Below are positions 8,674 to 15,730 of a DNA stretch of 18,940 nt, one piece after another. This stretch comes from an uncultured Collinsella sp. (GTDB lineage: Bacteria; Actinomycetota; Coriobacteriia; Coriobacteriales; Coriobacteriaceae). Position 1 is the stretch's first letter, and every line of letters begins with the position of its first letter. The stretch spans positions 1-18,940 of the forward strand of contig URYU01000016.1 in assembly GCA_900552155.1 (NCBI GenBank), written 5' to 3'. Position numbers and translations under genes: made by a program. The notes below the pieces were generated by a model. The model did no database searches and was not told the origin of the DNA. It saw only the letters and a list, made by a program, of their open reading frames with translations.

Positions 8674-10620
8674 GTGCGTGTGGCCGGTCACGACAACATT
8701 CCAACACTCGCCGAGCAGGTTTCGCGCGTTCCCACGCAGCCCGGATGTTACCTTTGGAAAGATGCCAAGGGCGATGTCATCTACGTTGGCAAGGCGAAAA
8801 ACCTGCGTTCCCGTATGCGCCAGTACGTGACGCTGCAGGATGAGCGCCAAAAAATACCGCTCATGATGCAATTGGTTGCGAGCTTTGACTACATCGTTGT
8901 CGAAACCGAGCATGAGGCGCTTGTACTCGAGCGCAACCTGATCGGCCAGTACCATCCGTACTTTAACGTCGACCTCAAGGATGACAAGAGCTACCCCTTT
9001 ATCGCCATTACAAAGGGCGACCTGTATCCCGCTATCAAATACACGCGCGAGCGTCATAAGCCGGGAACGCGTTATTTTGGTCCCTATACCGATAGCCGCG
9101 CGGCGCGTGAGACCATTGACACGCTGCGCAAGGTGATCCCGATCTGCTCGGCTTCTTGTGCGGAGTGGCGTCGTTGTCGTCGTATCGTCGAGTCCCACAA
9201 GGGCGAGGAAGACATCGTCAATATGATTTGCGCGCAAAACGGGCGTCCCTGCTTCGACTACCATGTCGGGCGCGGCCCAGGTGCGTGTGTCGGCGCGATT
9301 TCTCCTACGGACTATGCCAAGAACGTCAAGCGTGTCGAGCGCTTTTTGTCGGGCCATCGCAAGGATGTCGTCGATGAGCTGACCTCCGAGATGACGGATG
9401 CCGCCGAGGCGCTCGACTTTGAGCGCGCGGCACGCGTCAAACGTCGTTTGGAGGTCATCAGGGGTCTGGACGACCGTCAGCAAGTCGTTTTTCCCTCCAG
9501 TGTCGATATCGATGTCATCGGTTTCTATCGCGAGGAGACTATCTCCGCCGCTTGCGTCTTTGTCGTGCGTGAGGGTCGAACGGTTCGAACCTGCGAGTTC
9601 ATTCTCGACAAGGGTCTTGATGTTGACGAGGAAGAGCTCCAGTCGGGCTTTCTTAAGCGCTATTACGACGAGACGGCTGATATTCCAGCTGAGATAAACC
9701 TCTCTGTCGAGCTTGAGGATGCGGAGGCGCTGGGGGAGTGGCTTGCAGGCAAGCGCGAGCGTTCCTGCCATCTCCATAGGCCGCAGCGTGGCGAAAAGCA
9801 CCGTTTGCTCGATATGGCATCCAAAAATGCGCGCCATGCCCTCATGCGCTACATGATGCGAACGGGGTACGCTGACGACCGCACCAATCAAGCGCTCCTG
9901 GAGCTCGAAAGCGCGCTGGCGCTGCCGGCGCCGCCGATGCGTATCGAGTGCTTCGATATCTCGACGCTGCATGGAACCTTTACGGTCGCCTCGATGGTGG
10001 TGTTTACCAACGGACGCGCCGACAAGAGCCAGTACCGTCGTTTTAAAATTCAGGCCGAATTGGACGAGGCAAACGACTTCGTGTCGATGTCCGAGGTTTT
10101 GGGACGACGCTATGCTCCCGAGCGCATGGTCGACGAGCGCTTTGGCTCGCGCCCCGATTTGCTCGTTGTCGATGGCGGTAAGCCGCAATTGACCGCTGCG
10201 ATCAAGCAACTTGAGGCTCTTGGGCTCGATATACCGGTTTGTGGCTTGGCGAAGGCCGATGAGGAAGTTTTCGTGCCTTGGGACGAGACTCCCGTCGTGC
10301 TGCCGACCGGGTCTGCTTCGCTCTATCTAATTAAACAGGTTCGCGATGAATCGCACCGTTTTGCCATCACGTTCCATCGCGAGTTGCGCGATAAAGCCAT
10401 GACGGTTTCGGTACTCGATGACGTTCCAGGCGTGGGACCCACCAGAAAACGTGCCCTTATGCGCCATTTTGGCTCGATGAAGCGTTTGCGCGCGGCGAGC
10501 GAGCAAGAGATCGCGGAAGTTCGCGGCATACCTGCCGATGTTGCCAAGGCGGTCCACGAGGCGCTCGTTGCATGGAATGCCGAGCGCGCCGAGGCGGCGG
10601 CTGGCCATTCCGATAGCTAA
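8674..10620 (+). CDS. uvrC: UvrC, excinuclease ABC subunit C
   Basis: UvrC makes both incisions in nucleotide excision repair after UvrAB loads on damage. The 648 residues show all four parts: a GIY-YIG nuclease (GCY 24-26, YVG 37-39, Arg45), a UvrB-binding UVR motif (FERAARVKRRLEVI, about 249-262), the RNase-H-like nuclease (IECFDIS, then LLVVDGGKPQL), and C-terminal helix-hairpin-helix repeats (VPGVGPTRKRALMRHFG). The start is GTG 8674, directly after the murJ stop; GTG 8680 is equally possible, and both depend on coupling because the upstream site is weak. The Fe-S cysteine region is unusual. Cys193 and Cys205 keep the spacing of the second and fourth ligands, but position 201 is Gly where Cys is expected (GRGPGAC). 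Extra cysteines occur at 158, 162, 168 and 186 in a longer loop. Confidence 0.93.
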   Translation: MRVAGHDNIPTLAEQVSRVPTQPGCYLWKDAKGDVIYVGKAKNLRSRMRQYVTLQDERQKIPLMMQLVASFDYIVVETEHEALVLERNLIGQYHPYFNVDLKDDKSYPFIAITKGDLYPAIKYTRERHKPGTRYFGPYTDSRAARETIDTLRKVIPICSASCAEWRRCRRIVESHKGEEDIVNMICAQNGRPCFDYHVGRGPGACVGAISPTDYAKNVKRVERFLSGHRKDVVDELTSEMTDAAEALDFERAARVKRRLEVIRGLDDRQQVVFPSSVDIDVIGFYREETISAACVFVVREGRTVRTCEFILDKGLDVDEEELQSGFLKRYYDETADIPAEINLSVELEDAEALGEWLAGKRERSCHLHRPQRGEKHRLLDMASKNARHALMRYMMRTGYADDRTNQALLELESALALPAPPMRIECFDISTLHGTFTVASMVVFTNGRADKSQYRRFKIQAELDEANDFVSMSEVLGRRYAPERMVDERFGSRPDLLVVDGGKPQLTAAIKQLEALGLDIPVCGLAKADEEVFVPWDETPVVLPTGSASLYLIKQVRDESHRFAITFHRELRDKAMTVSVLDDVPGVGPTRKRALMRHFGSMKRLRAASEQEIAEVRGIPADVAKAVHEALVAWNAERAEAAAGHSDS

Positions 10621-10719
10621 ACACGAGCCAAACAACTGATATACATGATTGCGCGATTTTCAACCATTTATTTCGCCATGATTGCCTGCTGGTTTCGGGT
10701 TTTATTAACGCTAAAACGT

Positions 10720-10751
10720 TTGACTAACCCAAGCGAAAACCCTGCTATCCT
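10720..10751 (+). promoter_or_regulatory. Putative upstream promoter of the transport operon
   Basis: TTGACT (10720-10725) matches the -35 consensus at five of six bases. Downstream is an extended -10 type string TGCTATCCT (10743-10751), which gives TATCCT with a TGn extension. The 20-base spacer to TATCCT is long; TGCTAT at 17 bases is the alternative reading. Transcription would begin near 10758, so the structured element at 10783-10865 would lie in the 5' untranslated RNA. Confidence 0.4.
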
Positions 10752-10782
10752 GCGGGTTGACGAAGACTGATATCTCACCTCG

Positions 10783-10865
10783 CCGATACATACTGTCTGG
10801 CGAATCGTTTGTCAACGAATTCGGTGAACGGTAGTAAATACCGTTCAAGCGTATGTATGTATCGG
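10783..10865 (+). ncRNA. Candidate structured leader RNA (three-way junction)
   Basis: Three nested complementary pairs fit one fold. P1: CCGATACATAC (10783-10793) with GTATGTATCGG (10855-10865), 11 bp perfect. P2: CGAATCGTT (10801-10809) with AACGAATTCG (10814-10823), 9 bp with one bulged A and the loop TGTC. P3: TGAACGGTA (10825-10833) with TACCGTTCA (10839-10847), 9 bp perfect with the loop GTAAA. Joining strands are TGTCTGG, G and AGCGTAT. It ends 118 bases before the binding-protein start codon. The fold does not show the joining or loop sequences I associate with purine, TPP or other common three-way riboswitches. A DNA operator, especially P3 alone, is the main alternative. If transcription starts only at the 10909 promoter, this is not RNA. 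Confidence 0.5.
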
Positions 10866-10886
10866 TCGCCGAGCGCGGCACCTCAG

Positions 10887-10914
10887 TTGGGTTCGTCGGT
10901 AGGTAAGGTATATA
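10887..10914 (+). promoter_or_regulatory. Second putative promoter before the binding-protein gene
   Basis: TTGGGT (10887-10892) and TATATA (10909-10914) are separated by 16 bases, giving a leader of about 63 bases before ATG 10984. Shifting the -10 to TATATC (10911-10916) gives an 18-base spacer. It competes with the upstream promoter as the main start of the operon. Confidence 0.4.
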
Positions 10915-10983
10915 TCGTCCGCAAGTTGCGCGGGGGCAAGTCTAGGTGCTCCCGAGTAAGATTCTCTATTGATAGGAGAAGAC

Positions 10984-12597
10984 ATGGCCATCATCAACAA
11001 GGGTATGTCCAGGCGTTCGTTCCTCGGCCTCACCGGCAGCGTCGCTGCTGTCGCAGGGCTTGGTCTCACCGGCTGCGGTGGCAGCTCTAGCGACGAGGGT
11101 TCCGCTTCCGGTTCCACCGATTCCGCCAACCGTGGCGGCGGCGTGATCACCGCTGGTTCCGCTTACGCTCCGTCCAGCTTCGATCCCGCCAGCACCGGCT
11201 CCGCTGTGGGCCTGGGTGCTAACTGGCACGTCGTCGAGGGCCTCTACGGCATCGATTACCACGACTACAGCACCTTCAACGAGCTCGCCACCGACGATCC
11301 TAAGTCCGTGGACGACACCACTTTCGAGGTCACCATCCGCAAGGGCGCCAAGTTCTCCGCTGGCACCGAGGTCACCGCTGACGATGTCGTTGCCTCCTAC
11401 ACCGCTTGCGCCGCTTCCGCTACCTATGCTCCGTTCTTCCAGCCCTTCGAGTCCATCGAGGCCAAGGACGCCAGCACCGTGACGGTCAAGACCAAGGTCC
11501 CCAACTTCTCCCTGCTCAAGGATCGTCTGGCCATCGTCCGCGTTACCCCGGCCACTCAGACCGAGGAGGATCGCGCCAAGCAGCCGATCGGCTCCGGCCC
11601 CTGGATGTACGACTCTATCTCCGATACCGAGATTACCCTGGTTCCCAATCCTGAGTACAACGGTGAGTATGCTGCCGAGGATAAGAAGATCCAGTACAGC
11701 ATCCTGACCGACCCCACCGCTCGCGTTACCGCTCAGCAGGAGGGCTCCACGCTCGTTATGGAGCTCGTTACCGCTGACGCCGTCGACCAGCTTGAGAGCG
11801 CCGGCTGCAAGATCGATAACGTTCAGGGTTTCGGCACCCGCTTCATCATGTTCAACGTCGCCAAGGAGCCTTGGAACAACGTCAAGGTCCGTCAGGCTGT
11901 CATGTATGCGCTCGACACCGAGAAGATGGTCAGCAACACCTTCGCCGGCCTTGCCACCGCTGCCAGCTGCTACCTGCCCAAGAGCTTCACCAACTATCAT
12001 GAGGCTTCCACGGTGTACAAGACCGACGCCAAGAAGGCTAAGAAGCTCATCGAGGAGTCTGGCATCACCCCGGGTGCCATCACCCTGCGCACCACCGACA
12101 ACGAGCAGATTAAGGGCATGGCCGCCCAGGTCAAGAACGACCTCGACGCTCTCGGCTTCGATGTGACCATCCAGACCGATACCTCGCCGGCCACTTACGC
12201 TGCCATCGACGGCGGCGAGGCCTACGATATCCTCCTTGCCCCTGGCGATCCTTCCTGCTTCGGCGCCGACCCCGACCTGCTGCTCAACTGGTGGTACGGC
12301 GACAACGTCTGGATGCAGACCCGATGCCAGTGGAAGGAGTCCGCTGAGTGGCAGAAGCTCCACGGCCTCATGGACGAGGCTCTTGCCGCCGAGGGCGACG
12401 AGCAGCAGAAGAAGTGGAACGAGTGCTTCGACATCATTGCCGACAACGCCGTTCTGTACCCCGTTGTCCACGTCAAGACCGTCTCCGCTTCCTGGGACGA
12501 TCCGTCCACTGCACCCAACGGCGAGGCCCTCGATGGCTTCAAGGGCATCGGCACGACGAGCATGTCCTTCAGGGGCGTTGCGACCGTCAAGGCGTAA
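10984..12597 (+). CDS. Tat-exported lipoprotein solute-binding protein, SBP family 5 (ABC importer)
   Basis: A 537-residue extracellular binding lipoprotein of the DppA/OppA class that delivers its ligand to the permeases encoded just downstream. The N-terminus has a twin-arginine signal (SRRSFLG, Arg10-Arg11), a hydrophobic stretch and a lipobox LTGC with Cys31 as lipidation site, then a Ser/Gly-rich linker. Family traits include LVEGLYGIDYH-like strands after the linker, the FSAGTEVTADDVVASY segment and NVKVRQAVMYALD. AGGAG lies five bases before ATG 10984. Codon choice is strongly skewed to GCC, ACC, TCC, AAC and AAG compared with uvrC, as expected for an abundant protein. Family 5 proteins bind peptides but also oligosaccharides, nickel and, in SatA-type systems, sialic acid. 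The neighbours point to a sugar ligand; this is inference. Confidence 0.9.
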   Translation: MAIINKGMSRRSFLGLTGSVAAVAGLGLTGCGGSSSDEGSASGSTDSANRGGGVITAGSAYAPSSFDPASTGSAVGLGANWHVVEGLYGIDYHDYSTFNELATDDPKSVDDTTFEVTIRKGAKFSAGTEVTADDVVASYTACAASATYAPFFQPFESIEAKDASTVTVKTKVPNFSLLKDRLAIVRVTPATQTEEDRAKQPIGSGPWMYDSISDTEITLVPNPEYNGEYAAEDKKIQYSILTDPTARVTAQQEGSTLVMELVTADAVDQLESAGCKIDNVQGFGTRFIMFNVAKEPWNNVKVRQAVMYALDTEKMVSNTFAGLATAASCYLPKSFTNYHEASTVYKTDAKKAKKLIEESGITPGAITLRTTDNEQIKGMAAQVKNDLDALGFDVTIQTDTSPATYAAIDGGEAYDILLAPGDPSCFGADPDLLLNWWYGDNVWMQTRCQWKESAEWQKLHGLMDEALAAEGDEQQKKWNECFDIIADNAVLYPVVHVKTVSASWDDPSTAPNGEALDGFKGIGTTSMSFRGVATVKA

Positions 12598-12659
12598 GAC
12601 TCGCTTGAGTCTGTATGCAGGATGTCGGTCGTTGGGACCGTATCCTCATAGTTGAAACA

Positions 12660-12693
12660 AAGACCCGGGCGGCAACGATGTCGCTCGGGTCTT
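12660..12693 (+). terminator. Strong intercistronic hairpin between binding-protein and permease genes
   Basis: AAGACCCGGGCG (12660-12671) pairs with CGCTCGGGTCTT (12682-12693): 12 bp with one G-T wobble around a 10-base loop, starting 63 bases after the stop of the binding-protein gene. The trailing sequence is TTGTAAT rather than a T tract, so full termination is doubtful. In ABC operons such a hairpin often lets the binding protein be made in excess by stopping some transcripts or protecting the upstream message. Confidence 0.6.
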
Positions 12694-12719
12694 GTAATGA
12701 GTATCCGTACTCATATACC
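12692..12719 (+). promoter_or_regulatory. Possible internal promoter with a palindromic operator
   Basis: TTGTAA (12692-12697) and TATACC (12714-12719) are 16 bases apart. The spacer is almost filled by the perfect inverted repeat ATGAGTA-TCCG-TACTCAT (12697-12714). This layout suits a repressor site but would also form a small RNA hairpin directly after the 12660-12693 stem. It lies 36 bases before the permease start codon. Confidence 0.3.
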
Positions 12720-12754
12720 AGTTGGTCCTACCGACAAAAGAAAGGGGAGAGAAC

Positions 12755-13711
12755 GTGAACAACTTGCTACGTTTGATTGGAAGGCGTCTTGTGGCGCTGC
12801 CGATCATGGCATTGGGCGTCACCGTCCTGGTGTTCTTCCTTATGTCGTTCTCCAAGACCGACCCCGCCTACACGGCGTTGGGTGACGGTGCCTCGCCCGA
12901 GGCGGTTGCCGAGTACCATGAGAAGTATGGTCTGGACGACCCCTGGCCCGTGCGCTACGTGCGCTATATGGGCGATCTGATCCATGGCGACATGGGCACC
13001 TATGGTGCTGCTCGCAACTCCGTTGCCAAGCGCATCTCCACGGCCCTGCCCGTCACGATGCAGCTGACCTTTATCGGTCTTGCTATCGGTGCGGTCGTTT
13101 CGTTTTTGCTCGGCGTCATCGCGGCACTGTATCGCGACAAATGGCCGGACCAAGTGATCCGCGTCTTTTCCATCGCCGGCTTGGCAACCCCGTCGTTCTG
13201 GCTTGCCGTTCTGTTGATCCTGCTGTTCTCTTCCTACCTTAAGGTGCTCCCGGCATCGGGTGCTCTGCCTCACTTCACCACGAATCCGGTTGGCTATCTG
13301 GGACGTATGATCATGCCCGCTATCGCCTTGGCATTTCCGCTGACGGGCCAGATGACTCGTATCGTGCGTACCGCCATGGTCGAGGAGCTCGACAAGGATT
13401 ATGTCCGTATGGCTCGCGGCGCCGGCGTTCCCGAGAAGGTCGTCGTCGGCATCAACGTTCTTCGCAATGCGCTGATCACCCCGGTCACCACCCTCGGTCT
13501 TAAGATCGGTTACCTCATGGGCGGCGCCGTCGTCATCGAGGTTATCTTCAACCTCCCCGGCATGGGCACCGCGATTCTGCAGGGCGTTCAGGGCAACGAG
13601 GCGAACCTGGTTCAGGGCGTCGTCATCGTCGTTGCTCTTGCCTTCATCATCATCAACATCGTGGTTGACATGCTCTACCTGCTCATCAACCCGCGCATCA
13701 GGACGGTGTAG
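12755..13711 (+). CDS. DppB-type ABC transporter permease
   Basis: A 318-residue integral membrane protein with about six helices, of the binding-protein-dependent (BPD_transp_1) DppB/OppB class. It begins RLIGRRLVALPIMALGVTVLVFFL, typical of the first helix, and carries the cytoplasmic EAA loop (EELDKDYVRMARGAGVPEKVV, about residues 209-229) that contacts the ATPases. The ending LYLLINPRIRT is also characteristic. I chose GTG 12755 because AAAGGGGAGA ends four bases upstream; an ATG at 12722 lies before that site. It should pair with the permease half of the next gene to form the channel. The stop is three bases before the next start. Confidence 0.92.
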   Translation: MNNLLRLIGRRLVALPIMALGVTVLVFFLMSFSKTDPAYTALGDGASPEAVAEYHEKYGLDDPWPVRYVRYMGDLIHGDMGTYGAARNSVAKRISTALPVTMQLTFIGLAIGAVVSFLLGVIAALYRDKWPDQVIRVFSIAGLATPSFWLAVLLILLFSSYLKVLPASGALPHFTTNPVGYLGRMIMPAIALAFPLTGQMTRIVRTAMVEELDKDYVRMARGAGVPEKVVVGINVLRNALITPVTTLGLKIGYLMGGAVVIEVIFNLPGMGTAILQGVQGNEANLVQGVVIVVALAFIIINIVVDMLYLLINPRIRTV

Positions 13712-13714
13712 ATT

Positions 13715-15730
13715 ATGGTAAAGATTCGAGAGAAGCAAACCGAGCAGCTCGAGAAGGCTGCCTCCAAGGGGCTCAAGCTCGGTGGCTGGAAGAAGATGAC
13801 GCTGTCTTCTAAGATTGCAGCCGTCGTGCTGGTGCTGGTCGCCCTGACTGCGATTCTGGCGCCCCTTCTTGCCCCCTATAGCCCGGTCGAGATCTTTACG
13901 GCTCGCCAGGCTCCCGGCAACGGATTTATCTTCGGTACCGACGATAAGGGTCGCGACATTCTGTCGCGTATGCTCTACGGTGGTCGTTACTCGCTGATTA
14001 TCGGCTTTGGCGCCACTGCCATGGCTCTGGTCTGCGGCTCGGTCGTGGGCGCCCTTGCAGCGGTTTCGCGCAAGGCCGTCTCCGAGACGATCATGCGTAT
14101 CTTGGACATCATCATGTCCATCCCGGGCATCGCCCTCGCGGCCGTCTTCGTCTCCATCCTGGGCAACTCCGTGCCGTCGATCATCTTCGCCATCGGCTTT
14201 ATGTACACTCCGCAGATTGCCCGTATCGTGCGCGCCAATATCGTGTCCGAGTACGGCGAGGACTATGTCCGCGCGGTCATCGTTTCCGGCGCCAAGGCTC
14301 CGTGGATTTTGATCAAGCATGTTCTGCGTAACTGCATCGCCCCGATCATGGTCTTCACCGTTACCCTGGTCGCCGACGCCATCATCTTCGAGGCCTCGCT
14401 GACCTTCATCGGCGCTGGTATCCAGGAGCCCACCGCTACCTGGGGTAACATCCTCGCCGACGCCCGCGGCGGCGTGCTCGCCGGCCGTTGGTGGCAGGCG
14501 CTGTTCCCGGGCCTGGCCATCATGATCACCTGCCTGGCGCTCAACATCCTCTCCGAGGGCATTACCGACGCCATGGCCGCTGCTCCCTCCGCTGCCCTGG
14601 ATCCTACCGATTCCTCCAAGCGTCGCGAGGCCGACCTGCTGGTCTCCGACCCCGTTCGCGCCTACAAGGAGCAGGCCCAGTCCCTCTCCGCTCGCCTTGG
14701 CGCCCTGCGCGATGTCGAGCTCAAGCGTGACGATCGCCACGTGCCCGACGAGTCCGTTGAGCCGATTCTCTCGGTCCGTGACTTCTGCATCCAGTTTGAG
14801 CATCACGGTGATATCAACGTCGTCGACCATGTCAACTTTGACGTTCGTCCTGGTCAGACCATGGGCCTGGTGGGCGAGTCCGGTTGCGGTAAGTCCATCA
14901 CCACGCTGGCCATCATGGGCCTGACCGACGATGACGAGCATCTTTCCGGCGAGGTTCTCTGGGAGGGCCGTGACCTGCTCAAGATGAGCAAGAAGGAGTG
15001 GTTCGGCCTGCGCGGTACCGATATCGCCATGGTCTATCAGGACGCCCTGTCCTCGCTTAATCCCTCCATGCTCATCTCTGCCCAGATGAAGCAGCTCACC
15101 AAGCGCGGCGGAACCCGCAGCGCCGAGGAGCTCCTGGAGCTCGTCGGCCTCGATCCCAAGCGCACGCTCGAGAGCTATCCGCACGAGCTTTCCGGCGGCC
15201 AGCGTCAGCGCGTCCTGATCGCTATGGCCCTTACCCGCGACCCCAAGCTGGGCATCTGCGACGAGCCCACGACCGCTCTGGACGTTACCGTCCAGAAGCA
15301 GGTCATCAAGCTGCTCAACGATCTTCAGGCCAAGCTCGGCTTTGCCATGATCTTCGTTTCGCATGACCTGGCTCTGGTCGCCGAGGTTGCCCATAACATC
15401 ACGGTTATGTACGCTGGCCAGGTTATCGAGCAGGCACCCACCAAGGAGCTGCTCACCAACCCGATCCACGAGTACACCCGCGGTCTTCTGGGTTCCGTTC
15501 TGTCCATCGAGAGTGGTTCGGGTCGCCTGCACCAGGTGCCCGGCGCCGTTCCGAGCCCGCGCGATTTCCCCAAGGGCGCTCGCTTCGCGCCCCGCTCGAG
15601 CCATCCGCGTATTGGCCTGGACACCCGTCCGGTCTTCAAGCGCGTGCCCGGCACCGAGCACTTCTATTCCGAGCTCCCCGACGAGGTGCTCAAGGCAAAT
15701 GGTTTGACCCCTCACGCGGAGGTGATGTAG
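13715..15730 (+). CDS. Fused DppC-type permease and DppD-type ATPase
   Basis: One uninterrupted 671-residue frame joins two proteins that are usually separate. Residues 1 to about 300 are a DppC permease with an N-terminal cytoplasmic segment, several helices and an EAA loop (EYGEDYVRAVIVSGAKAP). After a charged linker of roughly 50 residues, an ABC ATPase begins near 346, with Walker A GESGCGKS at 387-394, signature LSGGQ at 492-496, Walker B ending Asp516-Glu517, and a C-terminal oligopeptide-transporter tail (NPIHEYTRGLL, then PKGARFAPR). No internal ribosome site or stop marks the joint, so fusion is genuine in this sequence. As I recall, similar permease-ATPase fusions occur in the sialic acid importers SatABCD and C. 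glutamicum SiaEFGI. The next ATG follows the stop directly and uses GGAGGTGAT inside this gene as its ribosome site. Confidence 0.92.
   Translation: MVKIREKQTEQLEKAASKGLKLGGWKKMTLSSKIAAVVLVLVALTAILAPLLAPYSPVEIFTARQAPGNGFIFGTDDKGRDILSRMLYGGRYSLIIGFGATAMALVCGSVVGALAAVSRKAVSETIMRILDIIMSIPGIALAAVFVSILGNSVPSIIFAIGFMYTPQIARIVRANIVSEYGEDYVRAVIVSGAKAPWILIKHVLRNCIAPIMVFTVTLVADAIIFEASLTFIGAGIQEPTATWGNILADARGGVLAGRWWQALFPGLAIMITCLALNILSEGITDAMAAAPSAALDPTDSSKRREADLLVSDPVRAYKEQAQSLSARLGALRDVELKRDDRHVPDESVEPILSVRDFCIQFEHHGDINVVDHVNFDVRPGQTMGLVGESGCGKSITTLAIMGLTDDDEHLSGEVLWEGRDLLKMSKKEWFGLRGTDIAMVYQDALSSLNPSMLISAQMKQLTKRGGTRSAEELLELVGLDPKRTLESYPHELSGGQRQRVLIAMALTRDPKLGICDEPTTALDVTVQKQVIKLLNDLQAKLGFAMIFVSHDLALVAEVAHNITVMYAGQVIEQAPTKELLTNPIHEYTRGLLGSVLSIESGSGRLHQVPGAVPSPRDFPKGARFAPRSSHPRIGLDTRPVFKRVPGTEHFYSELPDEVLKANGLTPHAEVM

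Larger units (their letters stand above)
10621..10983 (+). other. 363-base leader/intergenic region before the transport operon
   Basis: There is no convincing gene here. The first 100 bases are AT-richer than their surroundings and hold a direct repeat CATGATTGC (10644-10652 and 10677-10685, 33 bases apart). Then come a possible promoter (10720-10751), a nested inverted-repeat structure (10783-10865), a small GCCG-AGCG-CGGC hairpin (10868-10879), a second possible promoter (10887-10914) and the ribosome binding site AGGAG (10974-10978). I see no clear intrinsic terminator for uvrC. The length and the amount of structure suggest a regulatory leader. Confidence 0.6.

Noticed and set aside
10783..10865. 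Purine, TPP or another common riboswitch class
   Set aside because: The loops are 4 and 5 bases, so they do not fit the 7-base kissing loops of purine riboswitches, and I found no TPP CTGAGA-type or other familiar conserved joining sequences.
10908..10913. GGTATA as an E. coli NanR-type operator
   Set aside because: Only one copy is present, it overlaps a likely -10 element, and E. coli NanR sites need tandem repeats; a coriobacterial regulator need not share the motif.
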